Assembly (NCBI GenBank): GCA_050084985.1 | Contig: JBITNC010000001.1 | Span: 146,692,001 to 146,756,000, forward strand | DNA from: Nageia nagi | Taxonomy: Eukaryota; Pinophyta | Direction: 5' to 3' | Length of the DNA stretch: 64,000 bases | Shown here: piece after piece, positions 50,110-63,347 of the stretch | How the letters are laid out: every line of letters begins with the position of its first letter | Numbering within the stretch: position 1 is the stretch's first letter | Made by a program: the position numbers and the translations under genes | Notes under the pieces: generated by a model | What the model was told of the DNA's origin: nothing | Database searches by the model: none | The model's input: only the letters and a program-made list of their open reading frames with translations

Positions 50110-53100
50110 TACTTTCCTCCTTAAGAGTAACATAATCCTCTATGTTTTCTTCTCCTATTAATTTCTTGAGATCACAATTCATGGTACTCCAAATTCATAC
50201 ACCTAATTTGAAATTTTCAAGGGATGTTAAGATGAACCAACTTGAGTCAGGGTTAATGGTCAGTTGACCCTCAAGTGGGTTAAGTTGATCAACTACTAGA
50301 ATTGATCAACCCCTTTATTTTTGGATTTCACCACCATAACCATCTACAAATTAGGTTCAATGTAATAATGTGATCTCAACATTTCTATCTACTAACCAGT
50401 CAATTGCAATATCCTATTTGATCATAGGTTTAGTGTTTTAGTTTCATCTTAGGGCTGATATCACCCAAGATAATGCTAATCCAAAATGAGGTCATACACA
50501 CATGACATATTTTCCACTAAACCATGGATATAGTGCATCACCCCTAGAATAACCATCATTCCTAATCATTAATCCATGATAAAGAAATGATTGTAACTTA
50601 TACCCTCATCTGGTATAGTACATATATCTCAATTACTACCTCTTTTCCTGAGGTAAGATAACTAACCTTACCATAAATATTGGTTAGTATCCCCAGTGGT
50701 TCAAGCTCCCATGCCCATAGCTTGGGAACCCAAATGTCTTTTAGAAGTAATAACTTCCATATCATAATGTTTATCATTATTTAAATAGATCCTCACTTGA
50801 TATTTTGAAACATATATGTTATTTCACCCTTATTCATGTGAGATTTACACCAAATTATTATTGATTAGGATCTAAAGCACATAATATTTGAATCAAACAC
50901 ATAGATTCATATCCTCTTATTTTTCATTCAAAACAAGTATAATTAATAATAGTATTTCAAAGAGTCATTTTTCAAAATAAAATGAACAATTAATTCAAAG
51001 AAAATAATCATTATTGCTTAAAAATAATAATAACATAGTCATCATCAAGAATATAACCCTAGTTGAAAATTACATTTATCTCAAGTTGAGATAAAAGTTG
51101 AACTTGCTTCTAAAATTCTTGTCAAAATTCAATGTATTTCAAAGATATATTGAACAAGTTAGAACTTTTTGTTTACAATGACCAACTAAACTTGCTTGAT
51201 CATCAACATAATCATTTCTTGATTAAAAGTATCTCTTTAAATCCAAATAGATTCTCTTCATTTTGCTTCAATGATCAATTATTCGCATAGAAATGCACTT
51301 TCAATGTCATGAAAAATTTCTTTGCTCACCTATCTTTATAAGGTTTGTATATAAATAAAGAATTCATTAACTATTTCACATTAAAGCTTTATAGCAAACC
51401 CAAAAGATAAGCAAATAATCATTAGCATTTTAAAATTTTTCCTACTTCTCACATTTTTGAAAATACATATGAAAGTAAACAATTATTTGTAGTACTCATT
51501 ATCAATAATCATTTATTTAAATCGATTAATAGTTTGAAGAAATAGAGACTTTCTCCCATTTTACTCTCCATTAGAGATACATTTTACCCTTATCATTGGG
51601 TGACTTCGATGTTACATGAATGCCATGTTGAAACAATAATTTTTCATACCTTTGTGCCTACATTTTCCACTTTCTATTTCTTAAAAGAGGCACTAAGGTG
51701 TGTAAATGCTTATTCTTGCACACTTTGAATTTGATGAATAAGATTTCATTCTTATTCAATGAGCTTAATCATTAACTTATTTCTTTCTAAATAAGCGGTA
51801 TTCTAAATTTTTTCACATTCTTTATGCTCCTATCAAAGATGCTTTATCTATTCTTTTATATTTTTCAACTATTACCATAGATATTCATTCTCTACAATAG
51901 CCCACATTATCATTCTTAATAATTTTTTTTCACTATAATTTCATAAGTAAAGTCATCTAAGAATTATTAACCCCTTTTTGTTGAGATGTCACATTGTACA
52001 TATAAAGGTAGTGTCATATCGTGCATTTATTTGGCATAATATCTTTCAATAATTCCCTTAGTATCTTTTTAGATATGCTTTAGAGAGTATGACTTCTCAC
52101 CATACACAATTCTTTAATGGATATTTAATGTGAATTCTCCCTTCATCCACTCATTTGAGTGTTTTTCTATATCATTTATCATTTATTAGTTATCTCATAT
52201 CTAGGTAGATGTTATTTTTATAGGTAGGATTTCTTGATTTTAGATGCATTGAAAAATGAATCATGGTGAATCATAGGAGATATCATCTTGCTGCATGCCT
52301 TGCTACTCTTCTAAATGGAATTAAAGAAAATATTATTCATTATGGGATTTATGATTTCTTATCATGATGTTCATTAGAGGCATTGGATTTTCTTCTTCTT
52401 CAAGATCTAGCCATTGTTCCCCTTCATCCATTAAACAAATTTGATTATCGTGTGATTACCCAACTTCAACTGATGAATATTTGCTTTCTTATATTCACTT
52501 ATTTTCCTATCCTAGTCTCACTTGGAGGGTAATTTTACTTGCACCTTATAATGCACTATTGATATGACTCTTGGCTTACATGGATCCATGTTCAATCTTA
52601 CTAGGAGAAAGCTTAGGATCTCTTGTTGTCTCATGGATGCTTTGGCAATAAAGTCTTCCTTGGGAAACTACATATTCATTTATAGTTTCTAAATACTAAG
52701 TAAATTGGGTTCTTTCTCATATATTTTTCTTATTTTTTCATTTTTGAGCCATTTCATGAAATGCAATATCCTATATTCCTAATCCCCCTGTATATAGCTT
52801 TTTGGATCAAGCTTTAGAATTCTTCAATTTTGAATTATCTATTAATAGATTATAGTATGTTGATTAGGAATCATTCGACTAAGATAACTAGCCATTGAGT
52901 TTGTTAATGGAAACTAATAATAAATTTTAAATCTTTGCAATCTATCCACTCTTATTTGATAGTAAAACTTTTTTTGTATTTCAAAAGAAGAGACTTCTTT
53001 TTCACAAAAGGGATAATGAACAATACATTTAGGAAGGATTTAGTATTATTTAGTACATAAAATGATTTCCTCCATTCCTTTCATCCTCATTTACTAGTGG

Positions 53101-53397
53101 GATCTTCCTTATTGATCATTTCTTTGGGCTTCTCATCAGACAATGACATTTTTTGACTCCTATATTGAAGGTAATTGATGACTTCTCATCAGACAATTGA
53201 TCATCATTTTATTATTCCCTTTCTTGAAGTGGCTACTTCTTGTAGCTTTTTCTTTCCTTTTTCCTTCTGTAAGTTTAAGAAACTTTCCAAGATAGTATCA
53301 TATTTTACTTTACATAAGGCCATTAGTGATTTCTTCCTTTACGTTCTATTGATTTTTTAGATTTCGTTTTACCTGCCATACTAATAAAATATATATT
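50110..53397 (-). mobile_element. Element G internal region, block copy 2
   Basis: Collinear with 33963-37282. The basic start MAGKTKSKKSIERKG is preserved on the minus strand near 53380. A local duplication of CTTCTCATCAGACAAT (near 53128 and 53181) accompanies a small deletion not in the other copies. The plus-strand frame 53175-53360 is antisense and not a gene. Confidence 0.5.
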
Positions 53398-55420
53398 TGT
53401 TAGAGAAAACTTAGTTTTTATCAAAAGAAATATTTGTATTAGTGATGATGGTTAGCCTAAAAAAATATTATAATACCCCATTTTACATAATTGTAATCAA
53501 AATTGGAAACAAGTTATTTTTCCAAAAGGTGTAGTGGGTTTTGTGTGTAGCTAATTCTTTATCAAAGAGATTAACTATGCATTTGAGAAGGCTGTAGTTT
53601 TTATGTTACTACTTGGTTGTTTATGCACTTTGTAACATTGGAATATCTATCATTTCTCTTTCCAATGGTATATAACTTGTCTAATTGGAGTTGTTTACTT
53701 CTTATTGTAGGAATCTCAAAACCTTTTTAGTCTTTTCAAACTATAAAAAAGAGGCAAGTTGACATATTGAATTGATTATAACTTTTGTGTATATATTTAC
53801 TTTTGGAAGTATTGTATAATTTGAAAGTATGTTTTAGATACAATTCAAATGTAAAGATATTTAAATTAGAGTTTGAATATTTTCTTATATTAATCTACAA
53901 AACTAGACTATACGAAGATTATAAAAGAGAGCATTAAACCTTTTTATTAGTTGAAATAGTAACTTGCTTTTATTATTGTATTAAAGGATAATATGGGTAC
54001 ATATATGCATTTATATGTCCGAATAAAGTAGTTAGCATTATTAACTAATATGAAAATAACATAGGCAAACAAGATGCAATTATGTTGTTGAGATATTAAC
54101 TTGGATTGCTATTGAAGGCTTGCATTATTATTGAGAAAGTTGTATTATTGGTTGAAATACATTTATAATATCATACATATTGGCTTAAATAAGTGCTTAT
54201 TATTTATTTATAGTATACATTGTAAAAATTTAAAAGTTAATGTCTTGATAAAGACTTACATACTATTGATGTTTGTTCATTTGTGATACTATCATGATAT
54301 CTATGGTAGATATATGTTATGGCATACTTCCATATTTGATGGTATCTAAATATTTATGGATATGTAATGCATAGTATATTTGTTTAAGTTCTTGCATATT
54401 ATAGTGATGTACTTTGTGTACTGATATGAGTTTAGCATTTTTACATCATTGTCTACTTACATGTAATTTATTTGTAGCAAATTGTATTAGTGATGCTTGT
54501 ATCATAAAGATGGATTTTGGTATTGAGTAGGATATTGATATGCTCTTGAATTGAGGGTTCTTTGAGTAAAATATCTCAAGATGGTATAACCTAGGATTAA
54601 TGCAATGATTGAGTGGCACAAGTTGTTTAATGTTGGTTATTATTTTGATTTCTTAAGATAATAAAGCAAATTGAGATGCCTTTAATGGTAACATAGTCAA
54701 GCTCATGGTATTAACTTGATGCTTACACTTTGACTAGTTATAGGGTCTATATATGAATGATGATCTTTTGGTGCATGGTGGATCATTTTGTGTTGGATCC
54801 TTAGTACTTGATGTTGCACTTGTAATGGATTGATGATACCTTGTATTGGTTATATCTCATTGGTTTTGTTTATGTGATTGGGTAACTGTATATGGCATTT
54901 TATGCATTGTTGAAAATTGCCTTGAAATCTCTATGATGTATGAGATCACATATTGTACATAATCAACTATTTGGTTGGATGGTACATGGATAAGATCATG
55001 AAGATCTTGATTTAGCTATAACTTAAGATTGAGGAAGTAAGTACATGGTTGAAGATAAGATTTGTAATATTTGTTATGGGTAATAATAAAATATTATTAG
55101 GTAGCATAGCTACCAAGGGTTTACCTAGAGTGAAAATGTCTAGGCTTTTTCCGAGCTTAGCTCAAACTTTTGGTTATGGGAATGCCTTGATTATTGGATT
55201 ATTTTGCTTCAATTGTTTTTAAAATTTGTATGATTATCATGATTAATGGATATGTATGAGTAAAATAAATGATTGTTTGGTTTCAATCAATATGAATGAA
55301 TGGTAAATTTATGCTTTATGAGAAATAAATCAAATGCAAATGAACCTTATCACCTAATGTTTGACTAAACTTTAGTGGTCCAATGAAACATTTTATGGTT
55401 GGGATTTTTAGTTTCTTACA
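53398..55420 (+). repeat. LTR of element A, block copy 2 (2023 bp)
   Basis: TGTTAGAGAAAAC...GTTTCTTACA, followed directly by the PBS. Confidence 0.8.
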
Positions 55421-55433
55421 TTGGTATTAGAGC
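55421..55433 (+). other. Primer-binding site of element A, block copy 2
   Basis: TTGGTATTAGAGC, with the same single change from consensus as the left inverted copy at 3143-3155. Confidence 0.75.
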
Positions 55434-56600
55434 TCAATTTAAAATGCTTGACCTATTGGGCTAACTAGCTTTTGTAAGTATGTGACAAGTTTAGGTATTC
55501 TTGATGATGCATATAGGTATGAACATCATGAAGAGAAGATTGATTGTAAAACTATTTATTTTCATTTCTTGCTTTGACAAATTTTACATGTGGAGTGATC
55601 TTTACAATTACTTTTCTCAATATTATTTAGCCATATTTTGACTAGATGCTAACTTTATGGTTATCCTTTCCTATATAGGATGAATGGATTATTGTGAAAT
55701 AATGTAATACATACTTATATGTTGATAGCCATGTTTGATGTTGAGAATACAGATACTTTGGATCTGAATTTTTTAAAGAAATAAGGCTATGCCAAAGCTA
55801 TTGCTATAAATTTTAGGAATATAAGGATGGTATATTCTTGATATGTTGAATTGTTATTACTTGAAATTAATGGGAAAAGTTGAGAGCTTGAATAACACTA
55901 AGATATTGAATTTAAGAATCTAACTTTGAGTAATTCTAAAATGTTGAATAATTGAGATGAACTAACATTTGAGATCAACATTTCTATTAAAATAGCTTTG
56001 TATCCTATGATTGCTTTAGCAAAAGAGGTTACAATGAATGTTCATAATTTTTATAAAAGATTAGATGTAAACCATGACTTATGGTAATCATTTATCAGAG
56101 GAAACAATTAGATGTTATCAGCATATAGTTGTAACAACATTTCAAGAAACCTCATGGATAATAGATGAAGTCTATTCTTTATAAGTAGTTAATTTTCTTG
56201 TGAATGTTTAAATAAAATTAGTGTATTTACACTTATAAGTTAGATTTAGGTATCTAAATTTGAACTAGTATTTTTGTTGATGCTTGTACATTCATAAAAG
56301 CATTTTCCTATTATATTTTTGGATTATTTTCAAAATTGGATATATAAAAATGATCATGGCTACCTATATGGTGTATGATATGATAATGTTGGTTTCCATA
56401 TGATAAGAAAGCACTAGATGTTATCAAAACAAAGATTAAGTATAAAGGATCTCATTGGAGTACACATAAAATGGGATATTCTTCATGAGAGGAATAGTGA
56501 TACATGCTAGGTTTATAATTAGAGTAATAAATGCTGATTTCAAAGCATTTTCATCTAGGATTGATGATTGAGAATCAAAAGGATCGAATGTAGGATAAGT
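55434..56600 (+). mobile_element. Element A internal region, block copy 2
   Basis: Collinear with 39353-40495 and, inverted, with 1979-3142. It carries a single copy of the 67-bp segment and then runs into the ABCG fragment, exactly as the left copy does. Coding-like but broken phrases such as ALAKEVTMNVHNFYKRLDVN (near 56010-56070) are present, with no family recognised. Confidence 0.6.
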
Positions 56601-58560
56601 TATGTTAATTTTCTATTTCGTATCAAGGTTTTTGAAGTTTTTTTTTATTGATAGTTTGAGGATATCGAAGAGCTAGGAATGGTGCCCATGGAGAAAATAA
56701 TACATAATGCTATTACAGGAATAGTGTACCCTGGTGAGGTTCTTACTTTGTTAGGACTATAGGGCATTGGGAAGACAATGCTACTTTTCATGTTGGAAGG
56801 GCAGTTACAAGGTTTCGGATTCGATACTCTATATCAAACAAGATGAAGCGCAAGGTCAACTTCATGATGAAAGATGATATTATCTACCGTCATCTAACTT
56901 GTAGGATACCTTAGTCTACGTTGTACTACTTAACATGCCTTAGGCAATGTCAACACAGGACAAGTGAGCCCATTTGGAGAGTATTATTTTTAAGATCTGA
57001 TTGAAGAGATGTAGAAATATGATCATGTACGGATGAGCATTGGGCATGAGATGATGAGGAATCCAACATCAAATTGGATGAGTCCACCTTAGGCCTTGAC
57101 TCCTAAACTACAATGTGCATAACAGTTACATTGGAGTGCGAAACCTTTAGAACCTTAAATTGCCATTCTATACACAAGCTGGAAACTAGGGTTGTTGCAA
57201 TCTAAAACCTAACAAAATTATTATGTACACCCAATACCTACATATGTCCTTTACATCTACCTTCACTTGCTATCCAAACTAATTATATTGAATCTATTAA
57301 CATTTCAACCCAAACACTATTGAAATTCAAAGAATGATATGCTATTAATAGTTTTCATACTTTAAATTTTGAGAAACTAAAATCTTAAGGAATTAAAAAG
57401 TTATAAATTACATAGAAACAAACTATATAGTATTGCACTAAGTATCATAGCCAATAAACATGAAAATACCTTAAAATAATTTCCTTTAATATTCAAAGAT
57501 AGCCATAGGATTTTTGTCTGATGATGCACTAGATATATGCAATAAATATGCAGTCATAGTTCTCCTTCCCAGCGTAGTAGCTTTACTATGAAATAGATAT
57601 TTGAAATTCAAGACACTTTCTAGTAGGCATTGTATGTAGAACATATGATGGCAATTGAAGTGTTCTCTTGTTCATTCACCTTTTCTTCTTATCAGATCTG
57701 CAAGGTTCACCTTCCTAGCAGCTCTATTCTCCAAATCGCACAAACATAGAAAGCGAAAAGAGAAAGAAAGTGATTAGTTATAAAGCATGAATTAGAAGAC
57801 ACATTCATAACTAAAAAACCCTTAATTATATTATTTAATCTACAATAGATCTACGACTCATCTCCTCTGATCACCAACTGATGGATTTTTGTAGTCTCAA
57901 TCGACATAATTTTCAAAACTTTTTATATTCTCCAGTTTACATGGCTATGAATATGCTTCATTCCTTTTCATAGAATATTTCTTGGATGTGGTAAAGGTGA
58001 TACCATCATCCATTGCAAGTATTCAAAAAATTGTTGAGATATATCCATCATTTTAGATGCCAAATACTATGGTGGGCACCTTACATAATGTGTTCAACAC
58101 GTCTGTCATCTAGTTATCTTAAACCTTATTTCACTTTAGTTTTGTAATAAAGTTTTTAAAAATTTATTTATTTCAAGGTTCTAATAAAAATTTATACCAA
58201 AACGTAATTATTAATTATAATTAACTTTTAGAAAATATAACATTTATATTCATTATATATATTTTATTTTTAATAGTTTTGAATAGGTATATTAATAATG
58301 TGTATATATTTCAAAATTTTATTACCTTATTCTTTTTACATAAATACATAGAATTTGATTAAATGATTAATATTTTAAAAAAAGATATCAATATATTAAT
58401 TTTTTTTTATTTTTATTTTTGTAAAATGTTATAAAGAGCTCAATATAAAAAGACTTATTCTTCTATTTATTTTTATGGTCTAGTTGGTATAAATAATTAT
58501 TATTCCATATGGTTTTTTCTAATATATAATACTCAAATAGTGGATTTTCAAAGGGGTCCC
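56601..58560 (+). pseudogene. ABCG half-transporter fragment, copy 2
   Basis: This is the clearest copy. GIVYPGEVLTLLG leads into Walker A at 56754-56777, read as GL-stop-GIGKTM with TAG at 56760-56762. In another frame, KRKVNFMMKDDIIYRHLT lies near 56846-56900 (family: KRxTGFVTQDDVLYPHLT). SIGHEMMRNP, next to the ABC signature, lies near 57036-57065. LDESTLGLDS (Walker B and D-loop) lies at 57074-57103. Walker A to D-loop spans about 350 bp, near the expected spacing for an ABCG protein. At least two frameshifts and one stop inactivate it. From about 57180 the sequence looks like intron and 3' material. The fragment is in the sense direction of element A and antisense to the Z leader that follows. 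Confidence 0.8.
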
Positions 58561-59757
58561 AAAAAACTTTTTATTGCTATATAATTATTTAATATATAAA
58601 ATTTTATAATTATCCAATGATATAGCCTATGAGAGATGAATCTCCAATGAATAACTAGACAAGGCTACAAAAAGTATTTGAAATCCACATCCCACCTAAA
58701 CACATTTTAAAAAAAAAATCTTTGAAGATCAATTATTGCTTACATAATGATCTCTCAATCATAAAAAAAAGTGTATTAGGAGTAGCTATGATTTTATGTT
58801 CAAACTAAAAAGAGGATTTGAAACCCATTTCTCTAGCAGAAACTTTTATCACTGTACAAATAAACCATTCAACCATAAAGTAGTGGAATATCTTATAACT
58901 TAGTGGTGTATAAAATTATTTCTACACTTTACATTTTTACCACCTTAAAATATATATCTATATGTTAAGGAATGTTTACTAGGTTATCCAGTGAGGTTAA
59001 GCTAAGGCCTTGTTTACCAAGTCCAATTATAGGATAACATGATAAAAGGTTGAGTGAATATGGGATTCATAATTAAAACCATAACAAAATCAAATTATGT
59101 ACCATCAATGTTATTCTATCAATATCTACAACATTCTAGGCTTCGAAGCCCCCCACTTTTATAGATATCTATTGTACCCATAGGATTTAATGAGCTGGAG
59201 ATGAAGGATAGTTAATCTCTATTGGAACCAATTTTTTTCTATCGACTTCCCTAGCTAGATCCCAAATCTCACCATTAAGGTGGACTTGAAATGACTTTCC
59301 ATATGGGAAGTCGAGTGATCAGGTGTCACTTCCCTTATTAGTATGGTGTATGCTCCCACCTAGGTTATACCCCTATATGACCTAAGTAATGTAAGGCATA
59401 GGCCTCGAGGGCTATGTTCCTACATGATGTACATACTTTTTAATTAAAAATAGATAGTATTTAAAACATTTGTGTGTATATACATATATCACATGAAATT
59501 AAAATAATAAAATTATTGAAATTAAAAATAAATAATCATATATTAAAAAATAGGGATCTTTTGTAAATAAAATAGATATATCTCAAAAAAAGAAGAAAAG
59601 GGAGTCCTATACATTTGTTTTAACAAAAAAAAAATTCTTTTTTATTAAAATAAATAATTCATTACAAAAATTATAGAAATTGATGGAGAATAGATTTAGG
59701 ATTTATCTTACCTTGTTACTCTTGTTCCTAGATTTTTGCTTCACTTGGCCAACTGTA
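58561..59757 (-). mobile_element. Element Z leader, inverted copy
   Basis: Reverse complement of 16330-17512, including the GC-richer patch (about 59230-59420) and the donor-like CAAGGTAAG next to the PBS. At 58560 it meets ABCG at the same junction as at 17512/17513. Confidence 0.65.
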
Positions 59758-59771
59758 GGCTCTTATACCAA
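59758..59771 (-). other. Primer-binding site of element Z, inverted copy
   Basis: The minus strand reads TTGGTATAAGAGCC. Confidence 0.8.
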
Positions 59772-59772
59772 T

Positions 59773-60103
59773 TGAAGGTGCAAAAAGAAAAATAATAATA
59801 TTATAGAAGTAATATTACATCAATAGATCAAGATAATAAGATAAAGCCCTACTTTTTAAAAAATAAAAGAATGATAGCAAATCATAAGTTTTGAACATAA
59901 TATATAATATAGTATAAGTTTTAAACACATTCATAATATATATAAGTTTCTTATAATAATAATTTTCATAATGATAGCAAACTAATATTGTAATAATTTT
60001 CTTAACAATTATGCAATCTATAGGAAGAGAAGAATGGATTAATTTCCAATATAACTTAATTAGAAATTTCTCCTACATTATTATAACTTCAATTAGAGAG
60101 CAT
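59773..60103 (-). repeat. LTR of element Z, inverted and 5'-truncated
   Basis: The CTTCA end is intact on the minus strand. The TGTTAAC start is lost at a junction with element A near 60103, where TCATGCTCTC meets GGATGGTCAT. Confidence 0.7.
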
Positions 60104-61328
60104 GACCATCCATGAACTCTATATATGATCCTTGTGATTCTCAATCATCAATCCTAGATGCAAATGCTTTTAAATCAACATTTATCCTACATCTGATCCT
60201 TGTGATTCTCAATCATCAATCCTAGATGCAAATATTTTTAAATCAGCATTTACCCTTTTAATTATAAATCTAGCAAGTATTGTTATTCCTCTTAGAAATA
60301 ATTTCCTATTTGATGTGTATTCCAATGAGATCCTTTATACTTATTCTTTGTTTTGATAACATCTACTAGTTTCTTGTCATTTGGAAACCAACATAATCAT
60401 ATCATACACCATTTAGGTAGCCATTATCATTTTTGTATATCCAATTTAGGAAATAATCCAAGAAGATAATATCAAAATGCTTTTACAAAAGTACAAACAC
60501 TAACAAAAATACTAGTTCAAATTTAGATACCTAAATCTAACTTATAAGTGTAAATACACTAATTATATTTAACAATTCACAATAAAATTAACAACTTATA
60601 AAGAATATACTTCATCTTGTATCCATGAGGTTTCTTAAAATGTTGTTACAACTATATGCTAATAACATCCAATTGTTTATTTTGATAAATAATTACCATA
60701 AGTCATGATTTACATCTTATGTTTAGATAAATTGTGAACCTTCATTGTAACCTCTTTCGCTAAAGTAATCGTTGGATAAAAAGCTATTTTAATAGAAATG
60801 TTGATATCAAATGTTAGTTCATCACAAATATTTAATATTTTAGAATTACTCAAAGTTATATTCCTAAGTGAAATCTGTTAGTGCTATTCAACCTCTCAAC
60901 TTTACCCATTCATTTCAATAAATAAAATTAACAAGAGTTCAACATATGAAGAATATACCTTCCTTATATTCTTGAAATTCATAGCACTATCATTAGAATA
61001 GCCTTATTTATTTAAATAAATCAGATCCAAAGTATTTGTATTCTCAACATCAAACATTGCTATCAACATATAAGTATGTATTACTTTACTTCATAAATAA
61101 TCCATTCATTCTATATAGGAAAGGATAACCATAAATTTAGCATCTAGTCAAAATATGGCTAAATAATATTGAGAAATGTAATTGTAAAGATCACTCCACA
61201 TGTGAAATAAATATTTTACAATCTCCTCTTCAGGATGTTCATACATGTATGCATCATCAAGCATACCTAAACCTATCACATACTTACAAAATTTAGTTAG
61301 CCCAATTGGTACAAGAATTTTAATTTAA
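60104..61328 (-). mobile_element. Element A internal region, inverted right copy
   Basis: Reverse complement of 39353-40597. It shares a tandem duplication of 68-bp period (starts at 60127 and 60195) and the GTTCATGGATGGTCAT ending with block copy 1. No pol motif is seen. Confidence 0.6.
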
Positions 61329-61341
61329 GCTCTAATACCAA
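61329..61341 (-). other. Primer-binding site of element A, inverted right copy
   Basis: The minus strand reads TTGGTATTAGAGC, next to the LTR end. Confidence 0.75.
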
Positions 61342-63347
61342 TGTAAGAAACTAAAAATCTCAAGCGTAAAATGTTTCTTTAGACCACTAAATTTTGGTCA
61401 AACATTTGGTGATAAGGTTCATTTGCCTTTGATTTATTTCTCATAAAGTAAAATTTTACCATGAATTCATATTGATTGAAACCAAATAATCATTTATTTT
61501 ACTCATACATATCCATTAATCATGATAATAATACAACTTTTAAAAATAATTGAAGCAAAACAAACCAATCATCAAGGTATTCCCATAACACAAAAGTTTG
61601 AGCTATGTTTGGGAAAAACCCTAGATGTTTTCCCTCTAGGTAAACCCTTAGTAGCTATGCTACCAAATAATATTTTATTATTAACCATAACAAATATTAC
61701 AAATCTTATCTTAAAACATGTACATACTTCCTCAATCTTTAGTTACAACTAAATCAAGATCTTCATGATCTTATCATGTACCATATAACCAAATAGTTGA
61801 TTTTGTACAATATGTGATCTCATACATCATATATATTTCAAGGAAATTTTCAACAATGCATAAAATACCATTTATAGTTACCCAATCACATAAAACAAAC
61901 CAATTTAATATAAACAATACAAGGTATCATTAATCATTATAAGTGCAACATCAAGTACTAAGGCTCCAACACAAAATGATCATCATGCACCAAATGATCA
62001 TCATTAATATATATACCCTATAACTAGTCAAAGTATAAGCATCAAGCTAACACCATGAGCTTGACTATGTTACCATTATTAATTTCTTAAAGAAGTCATA
62101 ATAATAACCAACATTAAACAACTTGTGCCAACATAATCATTGCATTAATCCTAGGTTATACCATATTGAGATATTTTACTCAAATAACCTCAATTCAAGA
62201 GCATATCAATATCCTATTAATACTTAAATGCATCTTTATGATATAAGCATCACTATACAAATTTCTATAAATAAACTACATGTAAGTAGACAATGATGTA
62301 AAAATGCTAAACTCATATCAATACACAAAGTGCATCACTATAATATAAGAATCACTTAAGCAAATTACTATGCAATAAATATCCATAAATATTTGTATAC
62401 CATACAATATGGAAGTATGCCATAACATATATCAGCCATAGATATCATGATAGTATCACAATGAAAAAACATAAATAGTATGCATGTCTTTATCATGATA
62501 TTAACTTTTAAAATTTTATAGTGTATACTATTATAAAATAGGCACATATGTTAAAAATAAGAAACTTAATAAGTCCAAATAAGCCAATATGTATGATATT
62601 ATGAATGTATTTCAACCAATAATAAAGTTTCTCAATAATAATTTCATCTTATTTTCCTATGTTGTTTTCGTATTAGTTAGTAACACTAACTACTTGCTTC
62701 AGCCACATAAATGCATCTATGTATCCATATTATCCTTTAATACAATAATAATAGTAAGTTACTATAACTAATAAAAAGGTTTAATGCTCTCTTTTATAAT
62801 CTTCCTAGAGTCTATTTTTGTAGATCAGATTTAAGAAAATATTCAAACTCTAATTTTAAATATTTTTACATTTTGAATAGTATACTAAAACATACTTTCA
62901 AATGACATAATACTTCAAGAAATTAAAGATATACATAAAAGTTATAATCAATGTAAAATGTCAACTTGCCTCTTTTTGATAGTTTTGGAAAGACTAAAAA
63001 TAATCTAAGACTAAAAAGGGTATTTGGGATTCCTACAATAAGAATAAACAACTCCAATTTAGATCAAGTTGTATATCATTAGAAAGAGAAATGATAGGTG
63101 TTTCCAATGGATCAAATACATAAACAACCAAATAGTGATACAAAAACTATAGCCTTTTAAAATGCACATTTTAATCTCTTTGATAAAGAATTAGCTACAT
63201 ACAAAACCCACTACACCTTTTGCAATAATAACTTGTTTCCAATTTTGATTACAATTGATGTAAAATGGGGTATTATAATATTTTTGGAGCTAACCATCAT
63301 CACTAATACAAATATTTCTTTGAAAAAAACTATGTTTTCTCTTAACA
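61342..63347 (-). repeat. LTR of element A, inverted right copy (2006 bp)
   Basis: On the minus strand this runs TGTTAAGAGAAAAC...TTCTTACA. Similarity to the other A copies stops at 63347, so this copy defines the outer LTR boundary. The plus-strand frames 61522-61752 and 62589-62771 are antisense LTR sequence. Confidence 0.8.
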
